64,000 bases of DNA from positions 372,001 through 436,000 of the forward strand of contig NZ_FOQI01000001.1 of the NCBI RefSeq assembly GCF_900113705.1, read 5' to 3'. A model generated the notes under the pieces. The model searched no databases. It worked only from the letters and a program-made list of their open reading frames with translations, and was not told the DNA's origin. Of the stretch, positions 16,497 to 25,132 are shown one piece after another (the stretch's first letter is position 1; every line of letters begins with the position of its first letter). This DNA comes from Collimonas sp. OK307 (GTDB taxonomy: Bacteria > Pseudomonadota > Gammaproteobacteria > Burkholderiales > Burkholderiaceae_D). The translations under genes and the position numbers were made by a program.

Positions 16497-17309
16497 TTGC
16501 CATCTACCATGGATATCTTCATCGTGGCCTCAGCCTACGGCGTCGATTTTGTACAGAAGAACGGCCATGCCGCGCTAGTTCCACTTGCGGCCGGCGCCAA
16601 CGCCAATGGCCTCGAAATTCGCCGGGAGTTATTCCTGCGGGCGGATGATGAAATCGCGCTGGAGCTTGCCGCCTTAAAGCCGCTATTAGCTGAAAACGGA
16701 TTGCAAGCAGTGTATTCCGCGCCGGAATCCTTGTTCCTGCCGAACGGCGATCTCAATCTGCAAGAGCTGATTACGCGTCTGGGTGAAGCAGAAACGCTGG
16801 GTGCGGCAACCCTCAAATTACAAATGCATCGCTACGCCGGCCGGGTTGACGTAAAACTCCTGCAACAGGCGCTGAGCGACACACCGGTTACATTACTGCT
16901 TGAAAATGGCCAGCAAGATAGCGGCAGCCGGATCACGGAGTTCGCCAGCTTTTTTGCCGCATGCAAAGCGTATGCACCCGCCATCCCTGTAGCCATGACT
17001 TTTGATATCGGTAACTGGAGCTGGGCCGGGGAGAACGCCATCGAAGCCGCTGCCACGCTTGCTTCACACGTACGTTACATTCATTGCAAGGGCGTGCGGG
17101 GCGAAGGCATGCGCCGTTTTACCGTGGCGCCCGACGATGGCAGCGTCGACTGGCGTGCCTGCCTGTCAAAGTTACCCGGCCACGTACCGCGGGCAATTGA
17201 ATATCCGCTGCCAGCGGGCGAAGATGCGCAGGCAACGCATGTTGAACGCTTGCGTTCGGCTTGCAAGCCGACATTTGCGGCACTTGAAGGAGTGAATGCA
17301 TGTCAATAA
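16497..17309 (+). CDS. kguE: KguE, sugar phosphate isomerase/epimerase family (2-ketogluconate cluster)
   Basis: A 270-residue TIM-barrel protein of the AP endonuclease-2/xylose isomerase-like family. Visible parts are LEIRRELFL, LQAVYSAPESLFLP, TLLLENGQ, VAMTFDIGNWSWAGENA, VRYIHCKGV and AIEYPLPAGED, which include likely metal ligands (E, D, H). The start is the TTG at 16497: AGGAG at 16486-16490 lies 6 bases before it, whereas the ATG at 16509 would be 18 bases away. Its last 10 bp overlap kguK. The exact reaction of KguE is not established in this family; the role in 2-ketogluconate use follows from the cluster. Confidence 0.85.
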   Translation: MPSTMDIFIVASAYGVDFVQKNGHAALVPLAAGANANGLEIRRELFLRADDEIALELAALKPLLAENGLQAVYSAPESLFLPNGDLNLQELITRLGEAETLGAATLKLQMHRYAGRVDVKLLQQALSDTPVTLLLENGQQDSGSRITEFASFFAACKAYAPAIPVAMTFDIGNWSWAGENAIEAAATLASHVRYIHCKGVRGEGMRRFTVAPDDGSVDWRACLSKLPGHVPRAIEYPLPAGEDAQATHVERLRSACKPTFAALEGVNACQ

Positions 17310-18271
17310 CAGCGCAATCCGCAAACGAACCGGCCGCAATGAAAAAACTGGACGTGGTGACTTACGGCGAGGCCATGACAATGTTTGTCGCCGCCGAAAC
17401 AGGCGACCTTGCCAAAGCCAAAAATTTCATCAAGCGCGCTGCCGGCGCCGAACTCAACGTCGCTACCGGCCTGGCGCGCCTGGGGTTTCAGGTTGGCTGG
17501 ATGAGCCGTGTCGGCAAAGACTCGTTTGGCCGCTACGTACTGGAGACTCTGGCGAATGAAGGCATCGATAGCGACGCCGTGACAATTGATGAGCGTTACC
17601 CCACCGCCTTTCAGCTGAAATCGCGCAACGACGACGGCAGCGATCCGGAAATCGAATATTTCCGCAAAGGCTCTGCGGCCAGCCACCTGTCGGTCGCAGA
17701 CTACCGGCCGGAATATTTCAAGGCTGCACGCCATCTGCATTTGTCCGGAGTCGCACCGGCGATTTCCGAATCATCGCTGGAACTGGCTTTCCATATCGCG
17801 ACCGAAATGCGCGCAGCCGGCAAGAGCATTACATTCGATCCCAACTTGCGGCCGACATTGTGGCGCTCACGTGAGCTCATGGTGGACCGGCTCAACGCCT
17901 TGGCTTCGTACGCCGACTGGGTGCTGCCGGGCCTCGAAGAAGGCCGGATCCTGACCGGCTTGACGACACCGCGCGAGATCGCCGACTTCTACCTGGCGCG
18001 CGGCGCGCTTGGCGTCATCATCAAACTGGGTAGTTCAGGGGCCTACTTGCGCACCGCAGAACAAGAAGCCACCGTTCCGGCGCCGCTGGTAACAAACGTG
18101 GTCGACACCGTCGGCGCCGGCGACGGTTTCGCGGTCGGCGTGATCAGCGCATTATTGGATGGACATGAGCCCCGCCTGGCAGTCGAGCGTGGTAATCAGA
18201 TCGGTGCGATGGCAATTCAGGTAATCGGCGATAGTGAAGGATTGCCGACCAGAGAGCAGTTAAATCAGTAA
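17300..18271 (+). CDS. kguK: 2-dehydro-3-deoxygluconate/2-ketogluconate kinase (PfkB family)
   Basis: A 323-residue ribokinase-like kinase. Signature 1 is seen as AGAELNVATGLARLG and LGFQVGWMSRVGKD. Signature 2 is VDTVGAGDGFAVG, where the Asp is the catalytic base and GAGD forms the anion hole. FDPNLRPTLW is typical of KDG-type kinases. In this cluster it should phosphorylate 2-ketogluconate at C6. AAGGAG precedes the ATG, and the gene overlaps kguE, so translation is coupled. 2-keto-3-deoxygluconate is an alternative substrate on sequence alone. Confidence 0.88.
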   Translation: MSITAQSANEPAAMKKLDVVTYGEAMTMFVAAETGDLAKAKNFIKRAAGAELNVATGLARLGFQVGWMSRVGKDSFGRYVLETLANEGIDSDAVTIDERYPTAFQLKSRNDDGSDPEIEYFRKGSAASHLSVADYRPEYFKAARHLHLSGVAPAISESSLELAFHIATEMRAAGKSITFDPNLRPTLWRSRELMVDRLNALASYADWVLPGLEEGRILTGLTTPREIADFYLARGALGVIIKLGSSGAYLRTAEQEATVPAPLVTNVVDTVGAGDGFAVGVISALLDGHEPRLAVERGNQIGAMAIQVIGDSEGLPTREQLNQ

Positions 18272-18332
18272 AGTCGCTAAAAACAATACAGGTACAAACC
18301 TGAAAATGCGAAAAAATCTAAGGAGACACAAC

Positions 18333-19607
18333 ATGGAAACAAAAAAATTAGCAGTCCGGCGCTGGTGGTTCATCATGCCGATCGTTTTTATCACTTATAG
18401 CCTGGCCTATCTCGACCGCGCCAATTTCGGCTTTGCCAGTGCTGCCGGCATCAATCATGACCTGGGTATTACCCAGGGCACATCTTCATTGATCGGCGCC
18501 CTCTTCTTTCTCGGCTATTTCTTCTTTCAGATTCCCGGCGCCATCTATGCCGAACGCCGCAGCGTCAAAAAATTGATTTTCTGGAGCCTGGTGCTGTGGG
18601 GTGCTTGCGCCGCGCTGACCGGCATGGTCAGCAATATCCCGATGCTGATGGTGATTCGTTTTTCACTCGGGGTGGTGGAAGCCGCAGTGATGCCGGCAAT
18701 GCTGATCTACATCAGTAACTGGTTCACCAAAACCGAGCGCTCCCGCGCCAACACGTTTTTGATTTTAGGCAACCCCGTCACCGTGTTGTGGATGTCCGTG
18801 CTGTCTGGCTATCTGGTGAACAGTTTCGGCTGGCGTCACATGATGATTGCCGAAGGATTACCGGCGATTGTGTGGGCGTGCATCTGGTGGTTTGTAGTCC
18901 AGGACAAACCGGCAGAATCGACCTGGCTGAAACCGCAGGAAAAGGCCGATCTCAAAGCCGTACTCGATCTGGAGCAGGTCGGCATGAAGCCGATGCGTAA
19001 CTATGCCGAAGCATTCAAGTCCGCAGCCGTGGTCAAACTGTGCGCCCAGTATTTTTGCTGGAGCATCGGTGTGTACGGTTTCGTGCTGTGGTTGCCATCC
19101 ATCTTGAAAAACGCCGGCCACATCAGTATGGTGGAAACCGGCTGGCTGTCGGCTTTACCCTATCTTGTCGCCGTGATTGCCATGCTGCTGACGTCATGGG
19201 CTTCCGACAAAATGCAAAACCGCAAATTATTCGTCTGGCCGGCACTGCTGATTGGCGCCCTGGCTTTCCTCGGTTCCTATTTACTCGGCAGCAGCAGTTT
19301 TTGGTTGTCCTATGCCCTGCTGGTGATTGCGGGCGCGGCAATGTATGCACCCTACGGCCCCTTCTTTGCCATCATTCCCGAGTTATTGCCGAAGAATGTC
19401 GCCGGCGGTGCGATGGCGCTGATTAATAGCATGGGAGCGCTCGGTTCTTTCCTTGGCTCTTATGTGGTTGGCTACCTGAATGGCGCAACCGGCAGTCCGT
19501 TTGCATCCTATCTGTTCATGGCGGGTGGTTTATTGGCCGCTGTGGCATTGACGATTTCAGTCAAACCGGAAGCAGCCGTTCCCGAGGTCGCCCTGGCTCA
19601 CCGATAA
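18333..19607 (+). CDS. kguT: 2-ketogluconate transporter, MFS (anion:cation symporter family)
   Basis: A 424-residue major facilitator with 12 predicted membrane helices. RRWWFIMPIVFITYSLAYLDR at the N-terminus and the loop GAIYAERRSVKK after helix 2 are typical of the ACS/phthalate-permease family that takes up sugar acids with protons. The ATG at 18333 follows AAGGAG by 7 bases; the upstream in-frame ATG at 18306 lacks one. Third gene of the kgu operon; inner membrane. Confidence 0.9.
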   Translation: METKKLAVRRWWFIMPIVFITYSLAYLDRANFGFASAAGINHDLGITQGTSSLIGALFFLGYFFFQIPGAIYAERRSVKKLIFWSLVLWGACAALTGMVSNIPMLMVIRFSLGVVEAAVMPAMLIYISNWFTKTERSRANTFLILGNPVTVLWMSVLSGYLVNSFGWRHMMIAEGLPAIVWACIWWFVVQDKPAESTWLKPQEKADLKAVLDLEQVGMKPMRNYAEAFKSAAVVKLCAQYFCWSIGVYGFVLWLPSILKNAGHISMVETGWLSALPYLVAVIAMLLTSWASDKMQNRKLFVWPALLIGALAFLGSYLLGSSSFWLSYALLVIAGAAMYAPYGPFFAIIPELLPKNVAGGAMALINSMGALGSFLGSYVVGYLNGATGSPFASYLFMAGGLLAAVALTISVKPEAAVPEVALAHR

Positions 19608-19634
19608 GTTGACATGCATCCTGAAGGAATTCTT

Positions 19635-20621
19635 ATGCAAGAAAAAATAGTACTTTATAAAAAAGTCGCTGACGATGTCCTGGCGATGCTGCAGCAGGCG
19701 CACCGGGTTGTGCAATTTGACGACATCAATGCCGACAATCGCGCAGCCTTCATGGCAGAGTTGCAAGACGCTGCAGGCCTGATCGGCGCCAGCGTCAAAA
19801 TCGATGCCTCGGTGCTCGATCACGCCCCCAGGCTCAAGGCGATTTCCACTATTTCCGTCGGTATCGATCAATTCGACCCCGCCGACCTGAGCAAGCGTGG
19901 GATTGTGCTTCTAAACACACCGGACGTGCTGACGGAAACCACGGCCGATACCGGTTTCGCGCTGATCCTGGCCACCGCGCGGCGAGTGGTGGAACTGGCA
20001 GATTACGTCCGCCAGGGCCGCTGGACGCACAGCATCGGCGAAGACTGTTTTGGCACCGATGTCCAAGGAAAAACCTTGGGCATCGTCGGCATGGGACGGA
20101 TCGGCGGCGCTATAGCGCGACGCGCTTCGTTAGGGTTCGGCATGCCGGTTTTATACAATAATCGCCGCCCCGATCCTGCCGCTGAAAAAGCCTATGGCGC
20201 GCGCTTCTGCTCGCTCGACACTCTATTGCAGAGCGCCGATTTCGTCTGCGTCACGGTGCCGCTGACGCCGGAAACCCATGGCATGATAGGCGCGCAGGAA
20301 TTGGCGCAGATGCGCCCCGGCGCCATCCTGGTCAATATTTCCCGCGGCAGCATCATCGATGAAACTGCGCTGATTTCAGCATTGGAAAACGGCCGCCTGC
20401 GCGGCGCCGGACTGGATGTGTTCGAGCGCGAACCTGTGGCGCCGGATTCGCGCTTGCTGAAGATGCCGAATGTTGTGGCGTTGCCTCATATCGGCTCCGC
20501 CACCCACGAGACCAGGCACGGGATGGCGGTCTGCGCAGCGCAAAATTTGCTGGATGCATTGAGTGGCAACGCTACGCGCAATGTCGTTAATCCTGAAGTG
20601 CTGACTCGGTTGCCGACTTAG
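19635..20621 (+). CDS. kguD: 2-ketogluconate-6-phosphate reductase (D-2-hydroxyacid dehydrogenase)
   Basis: A 328-residue NAD(P)H enzyme of the D-isomer-specific 2-hydroxyacid dehydrogenase family. It has the Rossmann motif GIVGMGRIGGAIARR, the active-site Arg in ISRGSIIDETAL, Glu in FEREP and His in LPHIGSAT. The NNRRPDP segment after beta-2 favours NADPH. It would reduce 2-keto-6-phosphogluconate to 6-phosphogluconate, feeding Entner-Doudoroff/pentose phosphate routes. AAGGA stands 8 bases before the ATG at 19635. Last gene of the operon, ending 15 bp from the convergent cbpM. Confidence 0.9.
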   Translation: MQEKIVLYKKVADDVLAMLQQAHRVVQFDDINADNRAAFMAELQDAAGLIGASVKIDASVLDHAPRLKAISTISVGIDQFDPADLSKRGIVLLNTPDVLTETTADTGFALILATARRVVELADYVRQGRWTHSIGEDCFGTDVQGKTLGIVGMGRIGGAIARRASLGFGMPVLYNNRRPDPAAEKAYGARFCSLDTLLQSADFVCVTVPLTPETHGMIGAQELAQMRPGAILVNISRGSIIDETALISALENGRLRGAGLDVFEREPVAPDSRLLKMPNVVALPHIGSATHETRHGMAVCAAQNLLDALSGNATRNVVNPEVLTRLPT

Positions 20622-20636
20622 TTACCAACCAAGGCA

Positions 20637-20960
20637 TCAAGGCAGATGCGGCAATTTGGCATCCAAGGCAGCCAGTCGGGTTTCCAGTGCATGTATTTTT
20701 TCCAATAGATTGAGCGCCATCGCCACGCCGTGTATATCAAGTTCGAAATCGTCGCGCAAACGACGCGCGGTCCTGGCGAGCACGATGGTTTGCGCCGGAA
20801 ACACATGGGCCGGCGCGGCGCTACGATCGGGCTCGATGGCGCCAATCGCCATCAGGTCCGCCAGTTCGTCCTGGCTAAGTCCGGAAAATTCCGCCAGCTC
20901 ATCCAGCGAACACAACGCAATGTCGTTTAACCAAACGGCTTCTACTAACAGAGCAGTCAT
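20637..20960 (-). CDS. cbpM: Chaperone modulator CbpM
   Basis: A 107-residue MerR-like helix-turn-helix protein. CSLDELAEFSGLSQDELADLMAIGAIEP is the HTH, and DFELDIHGVAMALNLLEKIHALETRL is the C-terminal helix. CbpM binds the J-domain of CbpA and blocks its co-chaperone action. AGGAGGG just upstream fixes the ATG at 20960. It is directly downstream of cbpA with a 10-bp gap, the conserved arrangement. Confidence 0.9.
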   Translation of the reverse strand: MTALLVEAVWLNDIALCSLDELAEFSGLSQDELADLMAIGAIEPDRSAAPAHVFPAQTIVLARTARRLRDDFELDIHGVAMALNLLEKIHALETRLAALDAKLPHLP

Positions 20961-20970
20961 TGTCGCCCTC

Positions 20971-21903
20971 CTAAATAAGATGCTGACGCGGATTGAATTT
21001 CGATTCGGCCGCGAGTTGCTCAAATAGCTCGCGCTCGCGTGCAGTTGCCGCCGGCGGCACTTCTATCCTTACCACCGCATATAAATTACCTTGCTCGCCT
21101 TTGGCGGACGGCAAGCCACGCTTGGCCAGACGGAACTGACGATTGGCGGCGGTACCGGCAGGAATGGTCAGTTCGACCTTGCCGCCCAAAGTGGGTACCT
21201 GCACGGCAGCCCCCAGCACAGCCTCCCACGGCGTCAGAGGCAAATCGAGGTACAGATCGTTTCCGCTCACCCGATACAGCGGATGCGGAATCACCTTCAT
21301 CACGACATATAAATCACCATGTTTTCCGCCATCCAGCCCTTGCCCGCCTTTACCCGACAAGCGCAGTCTTTGACCGTCTTCCGCGCCTTTCGGTATCTTC
21401 ACCCGATAGGTGCGCGGCACCCGGTGCAGGGTGCCGTGTTCATCGTACTCGGGCATGCTCAGGCGGACATCGGTTTCGCCGCCTTCATAAATCTGCTCCA
21501 AAGTGATAGGTGCGTTGACTTCGAAGTCTTCACCTCTGGTCGGACGCGTCCTGGCGCCCGCTCCGCCGCCATGGCGCGAAGCCGCAAAAGCGGCCAGGAT
21601 ATCGGCCATGTCGACATCGCCGAACGTCGCGCCGCCAGCCGCGAATCCTTGTTGCCAGGAGTGCGGCGGCTCAACGTTTTCTCCTTCATGATGGCTACCC
21701 AGTTGATCGTAGGCAGCGCGCTTCTCGCTGTCTTTCAACGTTGAGTAGGCTTCCGCAATGTCTTTGAATTTCTCTTCCCCGGCCGGATCCTTGGAGACAT
21801 CCGGATGATATTTATGGGCCAGTTTGCGGTAGGCTTGCTTGATCTCGGCGGCACTGGCGTCACGTTCGACGCCCAGCGCGCTGTAATAGTCTTTGAATTT
21901 CAT
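20971..21903 (-). CDS. cbpA: Curved DNA-binding protein CbpA (DnaJ family co-chaperone)
   Basis: A 310-residue J-domain protein. The J-domain spans residues 1-70 with the HPD motif at 33-35 and YDQLG at its end. A Gly-rich linker and two DnaJ C-terminal substrate-binding domains ([22 protein letters not shown]) follow. The CxxCxGxG zinc domain is missing, as in CbpA/class B DnaJ. It stimulates DnaK and can bind curved DNA. Its ATG is one base after the stop of the flavin reductase gene, so the two are probably translationally coupled. Confidence 0.92.
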   Translation of the reverse strand: MKFKDYYSALGVERDASAAEIKQAYRKLAHKYHPDVSKDPAGEEKFKDIAEAYSTLKDSEKRAAYDQLGSHHEGENVEPPHSWQQGFAAGGATFGDVDMADILAAFAASRHGGGAGARTRPTRGEDFEVNAPITLEQIYEGGETDVRLSMPEYDEHGTLHRVPRTYRVKIPKGAEDGQRLRLSGKGGQGLDGGKHGDLYVVMKVIPHPLYRVSGNDLYLDLPLTPWEAVLGAAVQVPTLGGKVELTIPAGTAANRQFRLAKRGLPSAKGEQGNLYAVVRIEVPPAATARERELFEQLAAESKFNPRQHLI

Positions 21904-21904
21904 T

Positions 21905-22456
21905 TCAGGCTTTTAAAAACTCGACAAAATTCCGGTTGAACTCCCTGAGTTGCTCGCGTACCTGCTCGTCAACCAATTCCCCATTTTCATCAAATACCTT
22001 ACCCGCGCGCGACACCATCAAGCGCCCGCCGAACCAGGGTTGCATACCCAGCGTACGCAGCACCGGCAACCAGGCATTTTGCGACAGGATCGTGCCGAAA
22101 CCACCCGGCGACGCACCGATTACCGCAACCCGTCGGCCACGAAAGATGCGGGCGCTATCGGCCGGCGGCCGCGACAGCCAGTCGAGCGCGTTCTTGAACA
22201 CGCCCGGCATGGAATTATTATATTCCGGCGTCACCAGAAGCAAAGCATCGGCGACCGCTATCTGCTCCTTCAACACGGTCACGGCAGCTGGAATCCCTTC
22301 TGCCTGCTCAAGATCGCCGTCATATAAGGGAATTCCTTTGATCGTACCGATTTCGATTGCCGATCCCGCCGGCATCAGTTCAGCCGCCGCGCGTAACAAT
22401 GCGGCATTCAGCGAACCGCTGCGCAGGCTGCCTGCCACACCAATTATCTTGGTCAT
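21905..22456 (-). CDS. NADPH-dependent FMN reductase (ChrR/azoreductase family)
   Basis: A 183-residue flavodoxin-like quinone/chromate reductase. [16 protein letters not shown] is the FMN phosphate loop, and [25 protein letters not shown] is the family signature with the isoalloxazine-binding residues. Such enzymes reduce quinones, azo dyes or chromate by two electrons and protect against oxidative stress. AAGGAG precedes the start. It heads an apparent operon with cbpA and cbpM. Confidence 0.9.
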   Translation of the reverse strand: MTKIIGVAGSLRSGSLNAALLRAAAELMPAGSAIEIGTIKGIPLYDGDLEQAEGIPAAVTVLKEQIAVADALLLVTPEYNNSMPGVFKNALDWLSRPPADSARIFRGRRVAVIGASPGGFGTILSQNAWLPVLRTLGMQPWFGGRLMVSRAGKVFDENGELVDEQVREQLREFNRNFVEFLKA

Positions 22457-22527
22457 GCGCTTCTCCTTTGAGTTACCGGACTGAGTTGCTCAAGTGCGTA
22501 TATCAAGTACGTATATCAGCAACCAGG

Positions 22528-22938
22528 TCAAGCTTGTCCTTCAACCCTGACCTGGCTCAACGTAGTCACAATTTCAGTGCCCTGCCTGATGGTTTTGGTG
22601 ACTGGCGTCTTTTCACAAATCTCGGCCAGCCTGGTTATCTGCTCCGGGCTAAGTTGCGCCCCGAAAGCGACTGTGCGATCTATCTTTTCCCGTCCCTGCT
22701 CGTCGCGCGAAAAACGCAACCGCACATCGATCAGGCCGAGCTCCCATTGCTTGCGGTCGGCATACATACGTAACGTCAGGGAGGTACAGGCGGCCAATCC
22801 GGCCAGCAGCAATTCGTAAGGCGCGGGGCCGCTATCGGTACCGCCGTTGCTGAGCGGTTCGTCGGCACGCAGCTGGTGCGACCTGGCCTGGATTTGCTGG
22901 GCAAAGCCGCTTGTGCTTTGTAAGTGTACAGATGCCAT
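22528..22938 (-). CDS. OsmC family peroxiredoxin-like protein
   Basis: A 136-residue OsmC/Ohr-superfamily protein. LLAGLAACTSLTLRMYADRK contains the first redox cysteine in the typical AACT context. The second conserved cysteine region is replaced by EICEKTPVTKTI, where the Cys is in the right place. RFSRDEQGREKIDR also fits. Members reduce organic hydroperoxides with two cysteines. GGAGAGC precedes the ATG. A 13-bp direct repeat (CAAGTGCGTATAT, CAAGTACGTATAT) lies between it and the reductase gene. Confidence 0.88.
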   Translation of the reverse strand: MASVHLQSTSGFAQQIQARSHQLRADEPLSNGGTDSGPAPYELLLAGLAACTSLTLRMYADRKQWELGLIDVRLRFSRDEQGREKIDRTVAFGAQLSPEQITRLAEICEKTPVTKTIRQGTEIVTTLSQVRVEGQA

Positions 22939-23116
22939 GCGCTCTCCATATCAAAGTGAAACTGCCAATCCACGAATGCCGGCTTGGCATGCGCGGATCT
23001 GATATAGAGACTATAGCTGTTTTAGAAGAAGAGGATATTGCTAATCCGCTGCCGGACAAGCGTCAGGTAAATACCGGCCATGGCAACACTAGCGCAAAGA
23101 CGCGCTGCATGGGCGC

Positions 23117-23455
23117 TCAAAGCAGTTCGATCTGCAGTCGCAACGCGGCACACGCCGCAGTGAGTTGATCATGATCGACCGCCAAACCGGTGTTCAGGAC
23201 CGCCTCAATGTGTAGCGCGGCATTAGCCGTTGCCGGTACACGGAAAATCATTGCCGCGCCTTTCAGGCTATGTACCGTTTGCTGTATGGCACAGTAGTCG
23301 CGGCGAGCTAGCGCCTGCTCGATGCTGAGCAGATCTTGCCTTGCGCTGGCCAGGAACAGATCGTCAAGTCCTAGCTCGGACTCGTTCATGGGCGATAGCG
23401 AATCTGGCTCAGGCTGGCTAGGTTTGCTAGGCTTGCTTTTGTTCATTTCGTCCAC
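23117..23455 (-). CDS. Stand-alone Hpt (histidine phosphotransfer) domain protein
   Basis: A 112-residue protein whose C-terminal 80 residues form an Hpt four-helix bundle. The phosphorylation site is the His in QTVHSLKGAAMIF, about residue 63. The N-terminal 30 residues are Lys/Pro/Ser-rich and probably disordered. It is a phosphorelay intermediate with no kinase or receiver beside it; the nearest such proteins here are the Wsp system, about 10 kb away. GTG at 23455 (AAGGGA 11 bases upstream) or ATG at 23446 could be the start. Confidence 0.85.
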   Translation of the reverse strand: MDEMNKSKPSKPSQPEPDSLSPMNESELGLDDLFLASARQDLLSIEQALARRDYCAIQQTVHSLKGAAMIFRVPATANAALHIEAVLNTGLAVDHDQLTAACAALRLQIELL

Positions 23456-23625
23456 TCTAGTATTTATCCCTTGATGTCATCTTGACCGTCTGCAAACAGC
23501 CCAGAACGAAGCAAGCACCCTTGTATTCACCTTTTATCGCCAGATGAACAGAGATAGCCTAGGTTTGGAGATTAATTGCCGCAATAGCAAACTTATATAT
23601 TTCACAATCCTTAACATTGCGTCGC

Positions 23626-23658
23626 AAAAAACACCGGTCTCATCAAGCGAAACCGGTG
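23626..23658 (-). terminator. Rho-independent terminator of the methyltransferase gene
   Basis: Read on the minus strand, CACCGGTTTC pairs with GAGACCGGTG (10 bp with one G-T) around the loop GCTTGAT, followed by six T. It begins 62 bp after the methyltransferase stop and insulates it from the Hpt gene. Confidence 0.88.
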
Positions 23659-23719
23659 AATTTACAACAAATACTTTCCGTGCGGAAATGAAATTATAAT
23701 TTTATGCAATCTATCCTGT

Positions 23720-24877
23720 TCAACGGACTGCCAGCCGCCATAAGGAAGTCAGTTCAGCGGCACGCGCCGCATACAGCGGATCGGCCTGATCGGAAACTTT
23801 CGGATGGTGCGGCCGGATATCGGTTTTCCCTAACACTTGCAAGCCTGCGGCATCGATCGCCGCCAGCAGTTCGGCGCGCGAACGCAAGCCCAGATGCTCA
23901 GCCAGATCGGACAGGATCAGCCAACCCTCGCCGGCAGGCTCCAGATGCTGCGCCAGGCCGCTCAGGAATCCGCGCAACATGCGGCTCTCGGGATCGTAGA
24001 CAGCATGCTCGATGGGTGAGCTCGGGCGCGCTGGAACCCAGGGAGGATTGCAAATCACCAACGGCGCACGGCCCTCGGGAAACAGGTCGGCCTGCACCAG
24101 GGTTACCTGGCCATTCAGATCGAGCCGCGTCAGGTTTTCACGCGCGCAAGTCAGCGCGCGCGGGTCCATATCGGTGGCCACTACACGCTGCACGCCACGC
24201 TTAGCCAACAAGGCCGCCAGCACGCCGGTGCCAGTGCCGATATCAAAAGCCAGTTTGATCGACGGCAACGGCGCCGCCGCCGCCAATTCGATGTATTCGC
24301 CACGGACCGGTGAATACACGCCATAGTGAGGATGAATGCGCCCGCCTTCACCTAACGCGGTAATCTCAACGCCCTTCTTGCGCCATTCGTGAGCGCCAAT
24401 CAGTCCCAGCAATTCACGCAGCGACGCCACGAACGGTTCGGTCGGCGCGCCGTAGGCTTCGTTGCAAGCCAGATGCACATCGGGCGCGCGCCGCAGCGGG
24501 ATACTGTAGTCGGCGTTAAACGGCAGCAGCAGCATGCCCAAGGTGCGGGCGCGTTGCGATTGCGCCTGACGATGCAGATTGAAGGCGTCGGTCGGTGAAG
24601 TTGGCTGCTTGCGTGGCTTGCCGCGCTTTTCCGCCTTCGGTTCGGCGCGGCGCGCGAGCGCCTGCAACAACTGGCGCGCATTCTGGAAATCTCCGCGCCA
24701 CAGCATGCCGGTACCTTCGCAAGCCAGGCGATAGGCCGTATCGGCAGTCATCCGGTCGTCGGCAATCACCACCCGCTTGGGCGCGGGATTGCCATTTTCC
24801 GAGCGCCAGCGCGCCGAGCGTGGCTGATCTTCTTCGATCCAATGGATCGTCGGCTGTTCGCCTGCCGTCGTAGTCAT
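23720..24877 (-). CDS. Class I SAM-dependent methyltransferase (N5-glutamine/N6-adenine type)
   Basis: A 385-residue protein. The C-terminal half is a Rossmann methyltransferase: LAFDIGTGTGVLAALLAKRG binds SAM, and ICNPPWVPARP (N-P-P-W, near residue 275) is the catalytic motif of enzymes that methylate a planar amide or amine nitrogen (rRNA G/A or release-factor Gln). The N-terminal 190 residues hold a substrate domain with a basic linker (KAEKRGKPRKQP). The general plan resembles RlmG/RsmC-type rRNA enzymes, but identity is not certain. A good terminator follows. Confidence 0.82.
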   Translation of the reverse strand: MTTTAGEQPTIHWIEEDQPRSARWRSENGNPAPKRVVIADDRMTADTAYRLACEGTGMLWRGDFQNARQLLQALARRAEPKAEKRGKPRKQPTSPTDAFNLHRQAQSQRARTLGMLLLPFNADYSIPLRRAPDVHLACNEAYGAPTEPFVASLRELLGLIGAHEWRKKGVEITALGEGGRIHPHYGVYSPVRGEYIELAAAAPLPSIKLAFDIGTGTGVLAALLAKRGVQRVVATDMDPRALTCARENLTRLDLNGQVTLVQADLFPEGRAPLVICNPPWVPARPSSPIEHAVYDPESRMLRGFLSGLAQHLEPAGEGWLILSDLAEHLGLRSRAELLAAIDAAGLQVLGKTDIRPHHPKVSDQADPLYAARAAELTSLWRLAVR

Positions 24878-25015
24878 AGGACGCCTGCAAGACGTTCGGC
24901 CAAAGGCAATCCGGCAGTGGGGGAATTCAAACGCATCAAACGCATGGAAGGATCTCGATCAGTGTGGGTAGGGAGGAAGCAGGTCATAACGCATTACCAA
25001 TGCATCATCTGCGCA

Positions 25016-25042
25016 GCCCGTTTGCCATCGCAGCAAACGGGC
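25016..25042. other. Perfect hairpin between methyltransferase and chemoreceptor genes
   Basis: GCCCGTTTGC (25016-25025) and GCAAACGGGC (25033-25042) form a 10-bp stem with the loop CATCGCA. It lies about 90 bp past the stop of the minus-strand chemoreceptor gene and may end that transcript, but no T run follows on either strand. Confidence 0.5.
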
Positions 25043-25132
25043 ATCTTCGATAGATCCGAAGTATACCTCTTGACCACCGCAGTGAGCCGTTTCTTTGTTT
25101 CTTGCCAGTAAAACAACTTAGATCATTCAGCG

